Below are positions 18,035 to 26,984 of a stretch of DNA of 64,000 bases, one piece after another. Location: NCBI GenBank assembly GCA_963819905.1, contig CAWFXP010000001.1, positions 186,001 to 250,000 on the forward strand, written 5' to 3'. The position numbers and the translations under genes were made by a program. The notes beneath the pieces were generated by a model. That model was not told the DNA's origin. It did no database searches and saw nothing but the letters and a program-made list of their open reading frames with translations. The stretch's first letter is position 1; every line of letters starts with the position of its first letter. This DNA comes from CAWCQC01 sp963819905 (GTDB lineage Bacteria > Actinomycetota > Thermoleophilia > Gaiellales > Gaiellaceae).

Positions 18035-18871
18035 GTGCAACTGGGGATGATCAATTCCGCGTGGTTCGGATCGAAGTACGACGGTCGGCCTGGGCTCGAG
18101 AAGATGAAGGAGCTCGGGTTCGACGCAGTCGACGTACTCGCCGACCCACTCGATCTCTCGACGGACGCACGAGCGGCCCTCGTGCGGGACGTGGCTGAGG
18201 TCGGCTTGGCGTTGCCGTCGGTGATCGTCGTCGCGTTCGGTTTCTCGGACTTCAATCCGTCGATTCGACGGTTCCACCTGGACCGAGCAAAGGCTCACGT
18301 TGATCTCGGCGTCGAACTGGGCGCGAAGCTGATGGTCGTCGCCCTCGGCGAGTACATCTGGCAGCACGAGGTGATTCCGCCCGAAGCCCAGTGGCACTGG
18401 GCTGTCGATTCAACGCGGGAGCTGGGTGACTACGCGGCTTCGTCTGGACTCGAGCTCGCGATGGAACTCGAGCCATTCGACCTTTCGCTTGTCAACACGA
18501 TCGACAAGCTCGCAAAGTTCATCGACGACGTCGATCACCCCGCCGTCAAGGCGAATCTCGACTGCTCGCATCTCTGGCTCATGGGGCTCGACGCCTCGGA
18601 GATTCTCAAGCTCAAGGGAAGAATCATCCACACGCACTTCTCCGACTGCAACGGCGAGACCCACGGCGATCTCCCACCCGGTCGCGGGAACACACCGCTC
18701 ATTCGGTACCTCGAAGCGCTCGTGCAAGCAGAGTTCGACGGAGTCCTCTCGCTCGAGCTCGAGTACGCTCCCCAGCCGGACCAGATCGTCGAATGGGTCA
18801 CGGAAGCCTACGACGCAACCGCGGCCATGATGGACAGCCTCGGTATTCGGACTCCGGATCGCGCGCGATGA
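18035..18871 (+). CDS. Sugar phosphate isomerase/epimerase family (AP endonuclease 2-like TIM barrel)
   Basis: 278 aa, xylose-isomerase-like TIM barrel. The metal-binding set fits the family: Glu in LAMELEPFD, Asp and His in KANLDCSHLW, His in IHTHFSDCNGETHGD, and Glu near the end in LSLELEY. The start is GTG 18035, preceded by a good GAGGAG site. Relatives include inosose dehydratase (IolE), tagatose epimerases and hydroxypyruvate isomerase. With the SDR, cupin and E1 genes it suggests catabolism of a polyol or sugar derivative, not identified. Confidence 0.88.
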   Translation: MQLGMINSAWFGSKYDGRPGLEKMKELGFDAVDVLADPLDLSTDARAALVRDVAEVGLALPSVIVVAFGFSDFNPSIRRFHLDRAKAHVDLGVELGAKLMVVALGEYIWQHEVIPPEAQWHWAVDSTRELGDYAASSGLELAMELEPFDLSLVNTIDKLAKFIDDVDHPAVKANLDCSHLWLMGLDASEILKLKGRIIHTHFSDCNGETHGDLPPGRGNTPLIRYLEALVQAEFDGVLSLELEYAPQPDQIVEWVTEAYDATAAMMDSLGIRTPDRAR

Positions 18872-18890
18872 AATTCGTCTGAGTGGCATG

Positions 18891-18913
18891 AATCCCGCTC
18901 GCTAAGCGGGATT
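18891..18913 (+). terminator. Stem-loop after the isomerase gene
   Basis: Perfect 9-base arms (AATCCCGCT at 18891 and AGCGGGATT at 18905) around a 5-base loop, 20 bases after the isomerase stop. No T-run follows, so this may be a Rho-assisted or weak intrinsic terminator for the 15917-18871 operon. Confidence 0.6.
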
Positions 18914-18928
18914 GCGCCTATCCATCGG

Positions 18929-18975
18929 AACAGGGCAGGCAGGACTCGAACCTGCAACCCCCGGTTTTTGGAGAC
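18929..18975 (-). repeat. Partial copy of tRNA-Trp 3' half, candidate attachment site
   Basis: 47 bases identical, apart from one added T, to 23061-23106, which is the 3' half of the intact tRNA-Trp gene plus two downstream bases. The match ends at the anticodon loop. Copies of a tRNA 3' end in direct orientation are the classic footprint of site-specific integration. The two copies bound a 4.1 kb segment holding mostly gene remnants. No integrase gene is present between them. Confidence 0.8.
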
Positions 18976-18979
18976 GATG

Positions 18980-19858
18980 GCGAGGCGCGATTCGATTGTC
19001 GGAACGCCTCGTATCGGTGCTCGTGGATCGCCGCCGCAGGCGGCCGCCTTCGCAGGTCAAATCCGGTCAGCCGGCGACCGCCGAGATCGCAAGCGACTAC
19101 CACGCTCGAACCCGGTAAACGGCCCAATCCACGTTGCCGGAGCAGCGCCCGGCGATGCGCTCGCCGTTCGAGTCGAGAAAATTCTGCCTCGGATCGATCA
19201 GTGTGCCACCTACGTATGGCCCTACCCGTACGCGACCGCTGCCCTTGGCGCCGATACGCAACATGAGACCCGGATCTGTGCGATTCGAGAGGGAAGAATC
19301 TTGTGGGATGGCGCTCTGACGCTGCCCTATCGACCCATGGTCGGAGTCATCGCCACTGCCCCAGAATGCGAGGTGCCTTCGACCGAGGCAGCCGGCGACT
19401 GGGGCGGGAACCTCGACCTAAGAGAGCTGGCACCGAACAATACGGTCCTCCTGCCCTGTCATGTTCCCGGCGGACACCTCTTCTTGGGAGACTGTCACGC
19501 GTGCCAAGGGGACGGAGAGGTGAGCGCCGCAGCGCTAGAAATGTCTGCACGAATCACTATCCGCATCGACCTTGTTCGCGCAGCCAACCTGCCAGGCCCG
19601 AGAATCCTTACCCCGGATGAGTTAGTCGCTGTGGCCGTCGAACGGTCACTCGAGGAAGCGATCGGGTCAGCCTATGGGAGGCTCGCCACGTGGCTCGAGA
19701 GCGACTACGGTCTCGGGCGCTGGGAAGCGTACTCATTGCTCACATAGGTCGGCGCGCTGAGCATCGGCTATTTCCGCCTCGGCGTCGTCGGCGCGAAGAT
19801 CGAACGCGCTTTCATCCCACCCATAAAGCCTCAGGGTTCATCGACTCCTTCGGCGTAA
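18980..19858 (+). pseudogene. Acetamidase/formamidase family remnant
   Basis: Readable homology to FmdA/AmdA-type amidases runs from about 19108 (SNPVNGPIHVAGAAPGDALAV) through TYVWPYPYATAALGAD, VPGGHLFLGDCHACQGDGE (a family hallmark) and LPGPRILTPDELVA. Upstream, a frame-shifted stretch may be part of the N-terminus, but the true start is lost at the tRNA-like repeat. A TAG at 19745 interrupts the frame, yet the same frame continues VGALSIGYFRLGVVGAK to TAA at 19856, as expected for the C-terminus. It therefore has a missing N-terminus, a probable frameshift and an in-frame stop. Confidence 0.75.
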
Positions 19859-19965
19859 GTACCCACTCGGAGGGCGGCGCCGTTGTCCTTGGGGACGGGC
19901 TTCGCCACCTCCTTCAGCTGAAGGACATCGGGCGGGCCGTACCGTTCGACAACGACTGCCTTCAT
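19831..19965 (-). pseudogene. N-terminal fragment of an MDR (quinone oxidoreductase-like) dehydrogenase
   Basis: 44 codons from a well-placed ATG (GAGGGA upstream on this strand). MKAVVVERYGPPDVLQLKEV is the standard start of zinc-type/quinone-oxidoreductase MDR proteins, but the frame ends after PVPKDNGAALRV, where the rest of the roughly 320-residue protein should follow. The break abuts the end of the amidase remnant, so two unrelated truncated genes meet here, which fits a recombined island. Confidence 0.7.
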
Positions 19966-20114
19966 GGCTTGTCCCTCTCTCTGCTCTATCGGACAGCTTG
20001 CCCGGTCCCCGCGATGAGCATCCAAAGCGTTCCACGCCTCCCACGGATCAAGGGACGCCCGGATGACCAACGTGCTCAGAATCACAGCTACTCTCACCCT
20101 CGCCCCGAGACAAC

Positions 20115-20324
20115 ATGAGGAAGGACGTCCGCGAGTTCATCCGCCGGCTCGAAGCAGCCGGCCTCACCGTCGAGCCGACTCCCGGGCACTACCGCGTCCT
20201 GCGCGACGGAAAGCCACTCCGAAAAACCAACGGGATGCCCTTCACGCTGCCGTTCTCCCCCGACACGACCCGGTGGCGCAGAGCGGCGATCCTGGACCTC
20301 CGCAAGCTCGGCATCCACCTCTAG
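20115..20324 (+). CDS. HicA-like small protein
   Basis: 69 aa with the double-stranded-RNA-binding-like pattern of HicA mRNA interferases: RKDVREFIRRLEAAGLTVE, then TPGHYRVLRDGKPLRK and a C-terminal RAAILDLRKLGIHL. The His after TPG fits the catalytic position. No HicB antitoxin is next to it, so this could be a solitary toxin-like protein of the kind common in phages and plasmids. It lies inside the tRNA-Trp-bounded segment, consistent with mobile cargo. Confidence 0.6.
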   Translation: MRKDVREFIRRLEAAGLTVEPTPGHYRVLRDGKPLRKTNGMPFTLPFSPDTTRWRRAAILDLRKLGIHL

Positions 20325-20577
20325 CCGCGTTGCATCTAGGTAGAGTGGTCTTAACTGGCCCCGCCCTCAGAGCCAGGCCGAAAGCTCGCACCCCACCGAC
20401 GCGCTCTGCGCGCGAGGCGAGGAGCTTCACCGGCGAACAGACTTCGACTGCGGGGCCAGCCTCTTCCTCGTACCCACGGTTTCTCGTTTGCTCTCTCTGA
20501 CAGACACCGGTCTCGGTGGTAGTACCCCGCGCGGGCACGGCCATCGGGTGCGGCGAACCGCAAGGAAGGAGTTCGAG

Positions 20578-20793
20578 ATGCAGGCCAAGGTCGGAGATAG
20601 GATCGTGATCGAGCCCGCAAAGGTCACGCAGCCCGGGCGGGCGGGCACGATCGAGCAGGTGCTCCATGCCGAGCCGCCGACGTACAGCGTCAAATGGGAC
20701 GACGGTCGGACGAGCGTCCTTGCCCCGTCGGCAGGCGGCGCACGAGTCGAGAGCCCCCAGCCGAAGCGGGGCCGAGGAAAGCCCACGGCCTAA
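20578..20793 (+). CDS. DUF1918 domain protein
   Basis: 71 aa, a small SH3-like barrel protein typical of Actinobacteria: QAKVGDRIVIEPAKVTQPGR, GTIEQVLH, and YSVKWDDGRTSVLAPS. A strong ribosome-binding site (AAGGAAGGA) lies eight bases before the ATG. The C-terminal tail is basic (PKRGRGKP). The function is unknown for the family. It converges with the glycosyltransferase gene, five bases away. Confidence 0.82.
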   Translation: MQAKVGDRIVIEPAKVTQPGRAGTIEQVLHAEPPTYSVKWDDGRTSVLAPSAGGARVESPQPKRGRGKPTA

Positions 20794-20798
20794 ACGGG

Positions 20799-22217
20799 CT
20801 AAGCCCGCCGGCGACGCCCAGGGGACGGTGGGTCTGTACGCGGCTTGTCTGAGCGGATGTCGTGATAGGTAGTGGCGAGCCGGTTGGCGACCGCGGCCCA
20901 GGTGTACCGCTCGTGGGCGTGTCGGTGAGCAAGGGTTCCTCGGCGTCGGCGCTCCTTCGGGTTGTGTAGCGCGTGGTTGATCGCTTCGGTGAGCGCCTCT
21001 CTGTCGTTTGGAGGCACGAGCCAACCTGTTCGATCGTGTTCGACGATCGAGCGTGGGCCCGCGCAGTCTGTGGCTATGACGGGTAGGCCGCAGGCCATCG
21101 CCTCGACGAGCACGAGGCCGAACGACTCGCGGGCGGATGGCAGCACGAGCAGGTCTGAGGCGTTGAGTGCCGCGGCGACGTCGAGCTGCTCGCGCCAGCC
21201 GGCGAGGAAGATGTTCTGCGCTGCGAGCGTCTCGATCACCTCGATCGGGTGCTCGCCTTCGTATTCGCCCGGGTAGCCACCGACGAGGACGAGCGTGGCG
21301 TCACGCCCGCGTTGTGTGCGTACCCGCGCCCAGGCGTGGATGAGAAGCGGCAGACGCTTGACCTCGGTGTAGCGACCGACGTAGAGGACGATCGGGGCTC
21401 CGTCGCGGAAGCGGTGGAGGTCTGCCTCGTTGTAGCTGACGCTGCCGGGCGCACCACCGGGCCGCCAGCCCTTGGGCTCCTCCCCCAGCCAGCGCTGCCA
21501 GAGCGCGCAGCGGTCCTCGGGCGAGAGCGGACGACAGGCGAAGGTGTTCGTGTCAACGCCGTTTGCAAGGCAGATGAGCCGGTCGCGCTCAAGCCCAAGC
21601 AGTGCGCGCGCCTCCTCGGCGAGTGCGGGTGCGGAAACGATCACCCGCGCCGATGCGTTTGCCCACTTGCGCATCCGCTCAGCCCAGGTGCGGGCGTGCC
21701 CCAACGGTGGGCCGCAGCCGCGCTCGATCCGCTCGAGCAGAGCAAGCTCCGTTCCATGCAGGTGCGTGACGATCGGAACGTCCGCGAACGCGCGCAGCGC
21801 CGCCTCGTGGATCGGGGTCAGGTGGTTGAGGTGCAGGATGTCGACTCCTTGCGAGCAAGCGCGCCGCAAAGCCACGATCCAGGCCTCGACGATGCGCTCG
21901 TAGGAGCGGTCATCCACCCGGGCGATCAGCCGTTCCCCCGCTGACGCCCCTTCCTCGTAGGTCGGTAGGAAGGCGATCGCCGGCCGCTGAGGCTCGTCGA
22001 GACCGACCTCGACCGGCTGAACGTCGAGACCAGCGAAGAAGGTCGGGGCATGCGACGGCTCGCCCGGCTCCCCCTGCGAACCAGCCGCCAGGGTCAGCGC
22101 GATCCCGTGCGAAGGCACCGCCCGAGCGAGCGAGCGCGCGACGTGAGCCGAGCCACCGCGAGGGAAAAAGAACAGGCCCATCGCCACGCCTACCTTCGGC
22201 AGACCAGACGTACTCAA
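20799..22217 (-). CDS. Glycosyltransferase family 4 (GT-B) protein
   Basis: 472 aa retaining glycosyltransferase, intact. The N-terminal Rossmann domain has the glycine-rich acceptor loop FFFPRGGSAHVARSLARAV, and HLHGTELALLER follows. The C-terminal nucleotide-sugar domain shows VLYVGRYTEVKRLPLLI, then the E-x7-E motif in ESFGLVLVEAMACGLPVIA. It probably transfers a sugar from a nucleotide donor to a glycan or lipid acceptor at the cytoplasmic face. It is the only full-size intact gene within the tRNA-Trp-bounded segment; 258 bases of gene-free DNA follow before the clpP remnant. Confidence 0.88.
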   Translation of the reverse strand: MSTSGLPKVGVAMGLFFFPRGGSAHVARSLARAVPSHGIALTLAAGSQGEPGEPSHAPTFFAGLDVQPVEVGLDEPQRPAIAFLPTYEEGASAGERLIARVDDRSYERIVEAWIVALRRACSQGVDILHLNHLTPIHEAALRAFADVPIVTHLHGTELALLERIERGCGPPLGHARTWAERMRKWANASARVIVSAPALAEEARALLGLERDRLICLANGVDTNTFACRPLSPEDRCALWQRWLGEEPKGWRPGGAPGSVSYNEADLHRFRDGAPIVLYVGRYTEVKRLPLLIHAWARVRTQRGRDATLVLVGGYPGEYEGEHPIEVIETLAAQNIFLAGWREQLDVAAALNASDLLVLPSARESFGLVLVEAMACGLPVIATDCAGPRSIVEHDRTGWLVPPNDREALTEAINHALHNPKERRRRGTLAHRHAHERYTWAAVANRLATTYHDIRSDKPRTDPPSPGRRRRA

Positions 22218-22477
22218 TCACCTCTCCCAACGCGTTAGCAGAGCCGCCACGGACGCGCTTAAGCCAACCTCATCTCACTCGGCAACCGCCGCGAAGCTGC
22301 CCGATCACGGCACTCACCTATCGAACGATGTGGCACCCATCGCCGATCGTCAACCACAGACCGATCAACCTGAAGCCCCCGCCGAGGTCGCGGGCGATCG
22401 TCCGACCACGCCCGGACGGGCGGCGCGCGAGTGATCGCCGACACTCTCAGGCGAAGAGCGATGCTGACAGCAATTCC

Positions 22478-22975
22478 GCAGCGGTGCGCGATGACCGGTC
22501 GAGACCGTATTTTCGCCTCGTCCGCGCTCAGGAAGTAGTCGCGCTCCATGTCTTGCAGACCTTCTCGAGCGGCTGGCCGGTGTGGAGAGCGATGATCTCC
22601 TCGAGGGCCGTTTGACGCTGATCACCTCGCGCGCTGGGATCTCGATGTCGGTCGCCTGCCCCTCGAAGCCGCCCGAGACCTGGTGGAGCAGGATCTTCGC
22701 GTTTGGCAGCGCCATCGTTTCCCCTTTGCCCCTCCGGCGAGCAGCAGGGCGCCGATCGACAAGGCCGTCCCGACGCAGATCGTCTGCAGTCGGTTTGACG
22801 AACTGGATCGTGTCGTAGACCGTGAGCCCGCGTGGACGGAGCGCCGGCGAGTTGACGTAGATCGCGATGTCTCTGTCGGGATCCTCGGATTCCAGGTGCA
22901 GCAACTCGGCCACCACGAGGTTCGCGACTCGTCATAGATCGGCTTGGAGGAAGATGATCCGCTTTGAGGCGGCCC
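22478..22975 (-). pseudogene. clpP: ClpP protease remnant with multiple lesions
   Basis: Homology to the Clp protease subunit is clear but broken: KRIIFLQADL, an in-frame TGA, then RVANLVVAELLHLESEDPD, IAIYVNSPA, GLTVYDTIQFVKP, GTALSIGALLLAGG (catalytic Ser), LPNAKILLHQVSGG (catalytic His), LEEIIALHTGQPLEKVC and MERDYFLSADEA. These pieces lie in different frames, needing about five or six indels. The N-terminus before KRIIFL is missing. Because the flanking indel-rich stretch begins here, lesions and base-call errors cannot be separated, but the absent N-terminus next to tRNA-Trp argues for a true remnant. Confidence 0.75.
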
Positions 22976-23060
22976 GAACGGGTTCCAACCGCTGCCCGCC
23001 CGGCGGGAGCCTCTAAATCACCTGCTCAGAGGCCTCGGGGAGGGGGCTCGATGGAGCCCA

Positions 23061-23106
23061 AACAGGGCAGGCAGGACTCGAACCTGCAACCCCCGGTTTT
23101 GGAGAC
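23061..23106 (-). repeat. tRNA-Trp 3' half, second copy of candidate attachment site
   Basis: Direct repeat of 18929-18975, from two bases downstream of the tRNA 3' end to the anticodon loop. This copy is part of the intact gene and would be the reconstituted half-site if segment 18.9-23.1 kb was integrated here. Confidence 0.75.
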
Positions 23107-23135
23107 CGGTGCTCTGCCAATTGAGCTACTGCCCT
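23063..23135 (-). tRNA. trpT: tRNA-Trp (CCA)
   Basis: 73 bases form a complete cloverleaf: acceptor arms AGGGCAG/CTGCCCT, D-arm TAGCTCAATTGGCAGAGC, anticodon stem CCGGT/ACCGG around loop CTCCAAA (anticodon CCA), and T-arm with GGTTCGAGTCC. The 3' CCA is not encoded. Its 3' half is duplicated at 18929-18975. Confidence 0.95.
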
Positions 23136-23190
23136 ACGGCAAGGCCCATTGTAGATCGGGGCGGCCAGGGCTCGCCCTACACTCCAGCCG

Positions 23191-23358
23191 GTGGCCAGGC
23201 CGAAGCGACCCGCGCTCGGGGTGCTCTTCCTCGTCATCGCCGGCTGCTTCGGGGGCGTGGCCGCCTACGCGGCGATCGAACGGGCGTGGATCATCGCGAT
23301 CGCCGCGGCCGTGCTCGCCGTCTGGATGGGTGAGCTGACCTATCGTGCTCTCCGTTGA
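23191..23358 (+). CDS. Small two-helix membrane protein
   Basis: 55 aa from GTG 23191 to TGA 23358. After a basic N-terminus (VARPKRPALG) come two hydrophobic stretches, VLFLVIAGCFGGVAAYAAI and IIAIAAAVLAVWMGELTY, giving a likely membrane hairpin. It is not recognised as a named family. It ends about 20 bases before the preferred sigma-factor start, so co-transcription is likely. Confidence 0.55.
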   Translation: MARPKRPALGVLFLVIAGCFGGVAAYAAIERAWIIAIAAAVLAVWMGELTYRALR

Positions 23359-23377
23359 GGCCCGTATCCTTGACGCC

Positions 23378-24169
23378 GTGGCGCAGGTGGAAGACGTCGA
23401 GACCCTCTGGGCGCAGTACAAGTCGGAGCCGGATCGGCAGATCCGCGACCGGCTGATCCTCACGTATGCGCCGCTCGTCAAGTACGTCGCCGGCAGGCTC
23501 GGCGCGGGCCTCCCCGCGCACGTCGACGAGAGCGATCTCGTCTCGTACGGCCTGCTCGGTCTGATCGACGCCATCGAGCGGTACGACCCGACCGCGACGT
23601 CAAGTTCGAGACCTATGCCGTCGCCCGCATCCGCGGTGCGATCATCGACGAGCTTCGCTCGATGGACTGGGTGCCGCGCTCGGTGCGCTCGCGGGCGAGG
23701 GAGATCGAGCGGGCGATCGCCCAGCTCGAGGCGACAGCTCATGCGGGCGCCCACCGACGAGGAGATCGCGGCGAAGCTGGGCATCACGCGAGGAGGAGCT
23801 CGACGAGTCGCTGCTCGAGATCTCCCGCTCGTCGATCGGCGCGCTCGACGAGCTCTGGTCGAGCCCCACCGGATCGGGCGACGCGGTCGCGCTCGTCGAC
23901 ACGCTCGAGGATCCGAACGCGGTCGAGCCCGGCGGCGAGATCGAGGCGACCGAGGTTCGAGGAGCTGATCGGCGAGGCGATCGCCGCGCTGCCCGGAGCG
24001 GGAGAAGCTCGTCATCACGCTCTACTACTACGAGGAGCTGACCCTGCGCGAGATCGGCGAGGTGCTCGGCGTGACCGAGTCCCGCGTCTCCCAGCTCCAC
24101 ACGAAGGCGATCCTGCGCCTCAAGGCGCGCCTCGCGGGTGCCGCGGCGCGCGCCACGATGGAGCAATAG
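23378..24169 (+). CDS. RNA polymerase sigma factor, FliA/WhiG type, with several frameshifts
   Basis: Sigma-70 family, group 3. Reconstructed product of about 260 aa: VETLWAQYKSEPDRQIRDR, TYAPLVKYVAGRLGAGLP, DLVSYGLLGLIDAIERYDP and YAVARIRGAIIDELR (region 2), SMDWVPRSVRSRAREIERA (region 3), REIGEVLGVTESRVSQLH (region 4 helix-turn-helix), ending ATMEQ. About five single-base indels (near 23600, 23742, 23795, 23955 and 23993) break the frame. The start could be GTG 23378 (preferred, VAQVEDVETLW) or GTG 23345. WhiG/FliA homologues direct motility or sporulation genes, and the role in this organism is unknown. Confidence 0.85.
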
Positions 24170-24290
24170 CCTCGCGGATCGCCGGCAGCGCACGGCGCTA
24201 CCCTCCGACCGGCCGAAACGGCCGATCGGACGCTCGAGGAGAGCTACACTCCTTCGGCCGAAGGGAACCGAGAGGAAGGAACGTCCGTCC

Positions 24291-26348
24291 ATGCCAGCGC
24301 ACGATCCGAGCTACATTCGCAACGTCGCCGTCGTCGGTCACCGCGGGACCGGGAAGACGTCACTCGTCGAGGCGATGCTCTTCCAGTCGGAGGCGACGAA
24401 CCGGCTCGGGAACGGTCGAGCAGGGCTCGACGGTCGCCGACTGGGACGAGGACGAGCACAAGCGCCAGATGTCGCTGTCGGCTGCGCTCTGCCACCTCGA
24501 GTGGCAGCGGGACGAAGATCAACCTGATCGACACGCCCGGGGACGCCGGCTTCCAGGCCGACACGTCGCCTCGCTCCGCGTGGTCGAAGGGCGCGCTCGT
24601 CGTCGTCAACGCGGTCGCCGGCGTCGAGGTGCAGACGGGCCGTGTCTGGGAGCGCTGCGAGCAGCTCGGCGTCTCGCGCCTCCTCTTCGTCAACATGCTC
24701 GACCGCGAGCGCGCGGACTTCTTCGCCGCCCTCGAGCGGATTCGCGCCCAGCTCTCGGACCGCTGCGTCGCGGTGCAGATCCCGATCGGGCACGAGCACG
24801 AGCTGAAGGGCGTCGTCGACCTCCTCCACCTGCGCGCCTACCTGTCGCCGGGGGGCGGGCGGGAGGGCGAGCCGGTGGAGCGTGCCCGACGAGGTCGCCG
24901 ACCAGGCGGCCGAGTATCGCGAGAAGCTCGTGGACGCGGTCGTCGAGACGGACGAGGCGCTGATGGAGCGCTACCTCGAGGGGGAGGAGATCGGCGGCGA
25001 CGAGCTCGCGCGGGCGCTCGAAGCGCGCCGTGTCGCGCGGCGAGCTCTTCCCGGTCGCGTGCGGCGTCGCGACCCAGAACCTCGGGACCACCGGCCTGCT
25101 CGACCTGCTCGTCGAGGGCATGCCCTCGCCGGCGGAGAAGCTCGACGAGGCCGCGTCGCAACGGCACAGCGGCCTTCGTCTTCAAGACGGTCGCCGACCC
25201 GTTCGCGGGCAGGATCACGGTTTTCCGCGTGCTCTCGGGCACGCTGAAGGGCGACTCGACGGTCGTCAACACGCGGACGCAGGGCAAAGGAGCGGCTCGG
25301 CCAGCTGCCTGCTGCTCCAGGGCAAGGAGCACCAGCAGGCGCCCGAGTTCGGCGCCGGCGACATCGGCGCCGTCGCGAAGCTGAAGGAGACGGTCGACGG
25401 GCGACGTGCTGCTCGGCGAGCGACAAGCCGATCGAGATCGAGCCGATCGACTTCCCGCAGCCCGTCATGAGCTTCGCGGTCACGCCGAAGGCGAAGGGCG
25501 ACGAGGAGAAGGTCGCGTCCGCGCTGCGGCGCCTGGCGGAGGAGGATCCGACCCTCGTCCTGCGGCGCGACGAACAGACGGGCGAGCAGCTCCTCGCCGG
25601 GATGAGCCAGATCCACGTCGAGGTCGCGGTCGAACGCCTGAAGCGGCGGTTCGGCGTCGAAGTCGACCTGCACCAGCCGCGCGTTCCCTACCTCGAGACG
25701 ATCCGCAAGGAGTCCCGCGCGCAGGCACCGCTACAAGAAGCAGACCGGTGGTCGCGGCCAGTTCGGCGACTGCCACATCGTCCTCGCGCCGCTCGAGGGC
25801 CACGAGGGCTACGAGTTCGTCGACAAGATCGTCGGCGGCGTGATCCCGCAGGGCTTCCGGCCGGCCGTCGACAAGGGGATCCAGGAGGCGATGCAGGCGC
25901 GGCGAGCTCGCCGGCGCGCCGGTCCAGGGCGTGACGCGTCCGCTCGTCGACGGCCAGTACCACACCGTCGACTCGTCGGAGATGGCGTTCAAGATCGCCG
26001 GCTCGATGGCGTTCAAGGACGGCGTACGAGAAGGCGGATCCGGTTCTGCTCGAGCCGATCATGGCGGTCGAGTCGACCGTGCCCGACGACGCCGTCGGCG
26101 CCGTCAACGGCGACCTCAACTCCCGCGCGGGAGGCTCCAGGGGATGGACCCCGGCGGCGGCATGACGACGATCCGCGCCGAGGTCCCGATGGCCGAGATC
26201 CTCACGTACTCGCAGTCGCTCACGTCCCTCACCGGGCGGTCGCGGCGACTACTCGATGAGCTTCCTACGCTACGAGGAGGTGCCGGCGCACATCGCGCAG
26301 AAGGTGATCGACGAGGCGAAGAAGACGCGGGAGGAGCCCAAGGCGTGA
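24291..26348 (+). CDS. fusA2: EF-G-like translational GTPase paralogue, with many frameshifts
   Basis: Reconstructed product of about 680 aa with the order of EF-G domains. G1 is GHRGTGKTSLVEAML rather than the canonical EF-G P-loop, which marks the FusA2/EF-G-like branch. Others: DTPGDAGFQADT (G3), NMLDRERADFF (G4 region), FKTVADPFAGRITVFRVLSG (domain II), MSQIHVEVAVERLKRRFGVE (domain III), KQTGGRGQFGDCHI (domain IV), MAVESTVPDDAVGAVNGDL and FLRYEEVPAHIAQKVI (domain V). At least twelve single-base indels, mostly insertions, cut the gene. Housekeeping EF-G must lie elsewhere. The stop overlaps the next GTG. Confidence 0.85.
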
Positions 26349-26981
26349 TCGTCAGGAAGGTCGACACCTCCGGACGTGCGCGGTCTGCCACCGCACGCTG
26401 CTCCTCGGCGAGCGGGCGACGCGCTATCAGCCCGGCGGCGACGACTGGGTCGACGTCTGCGCGCTCTGCACGGACGAGGCGAACGAGCACGGCTGGGTCA
26501 GGGAGGGAAGCCCGACGACGCCGCTCGTCTCCGGCGCGCGCCGGCGCCGGCGCCGGCTGCCGCACATCGGCCTGGCTCGAGCCACCGGCAAGGCCGAGTC
26601 CGAGCCCGCACCGCCGGAGCCGATGCTGCGCCGGCTTTCCCGCCCGAGCAGGCGATGGTCGAGGCGGCCGAGCGCTTCAACGAGAGCCCCTTCAAGCGAA
26701 CGGTCGCCGGCATCGCGAAGAGCCTCGGCGATCCGCGGGTGAGCCTGCTTCCGCTCTCCGGCACGAACCCCGAGGTCGTGATCACGGTCGCGTGGGACAT
26801 CTCCTGGTACCAGTACCGGGTCGTCGCTCGGCTCGAACCAGCCGATCCGGCTCGCCGAGCGCGGCTACGAGATCGAGCGACCTGGACTCGCGCTTCAAGG
26901 ACTGGAACGCGGACGCTCGACCCGAGCGGCCGGGTCGTGGCGGACATCCCAGTCGAGTTGCGGGCCAGACCGTCCGCCTGA
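26345..26981 (+). CDS. Uncharacterised protein with N-terminal zinc-ribbon-like Cys pairs, frameshifted
   Basis: Reconstructed from at least two frames. The N-terminus has RTCAVCHRTLLLGERATRY and then VCALCTDEANEHGW, two CxxC pairs that could bind zinc. A Pro/Ala/Arg-rich linker follows, then EQAMVEAAERFNESPFKRT, VAGIAKSLGDPRVSLLPLSG and VVITVAWDISWYQYRV, a compact domain with strong codon bias of real coding sequence. I do not recognise the family. It is coupled to the EF-G paralogue by a 4-base overlap and precedes the aldehyde dehydrogenase. Confidence 0.6.
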
Positions 26982-26984
26982 GCA

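Noticed and set aside
18929..18975. A second functional tRNA-Trp gene
   Set aside because: Only the 3' half is present; D-arm and 5' acceptor strand are missing.
24291..26348. Programmed frameshifting in the EF-G paralogue
   Set aside because: The shifts are too many, lack slippery sequences, and unrelated neighbours show the same pattern.
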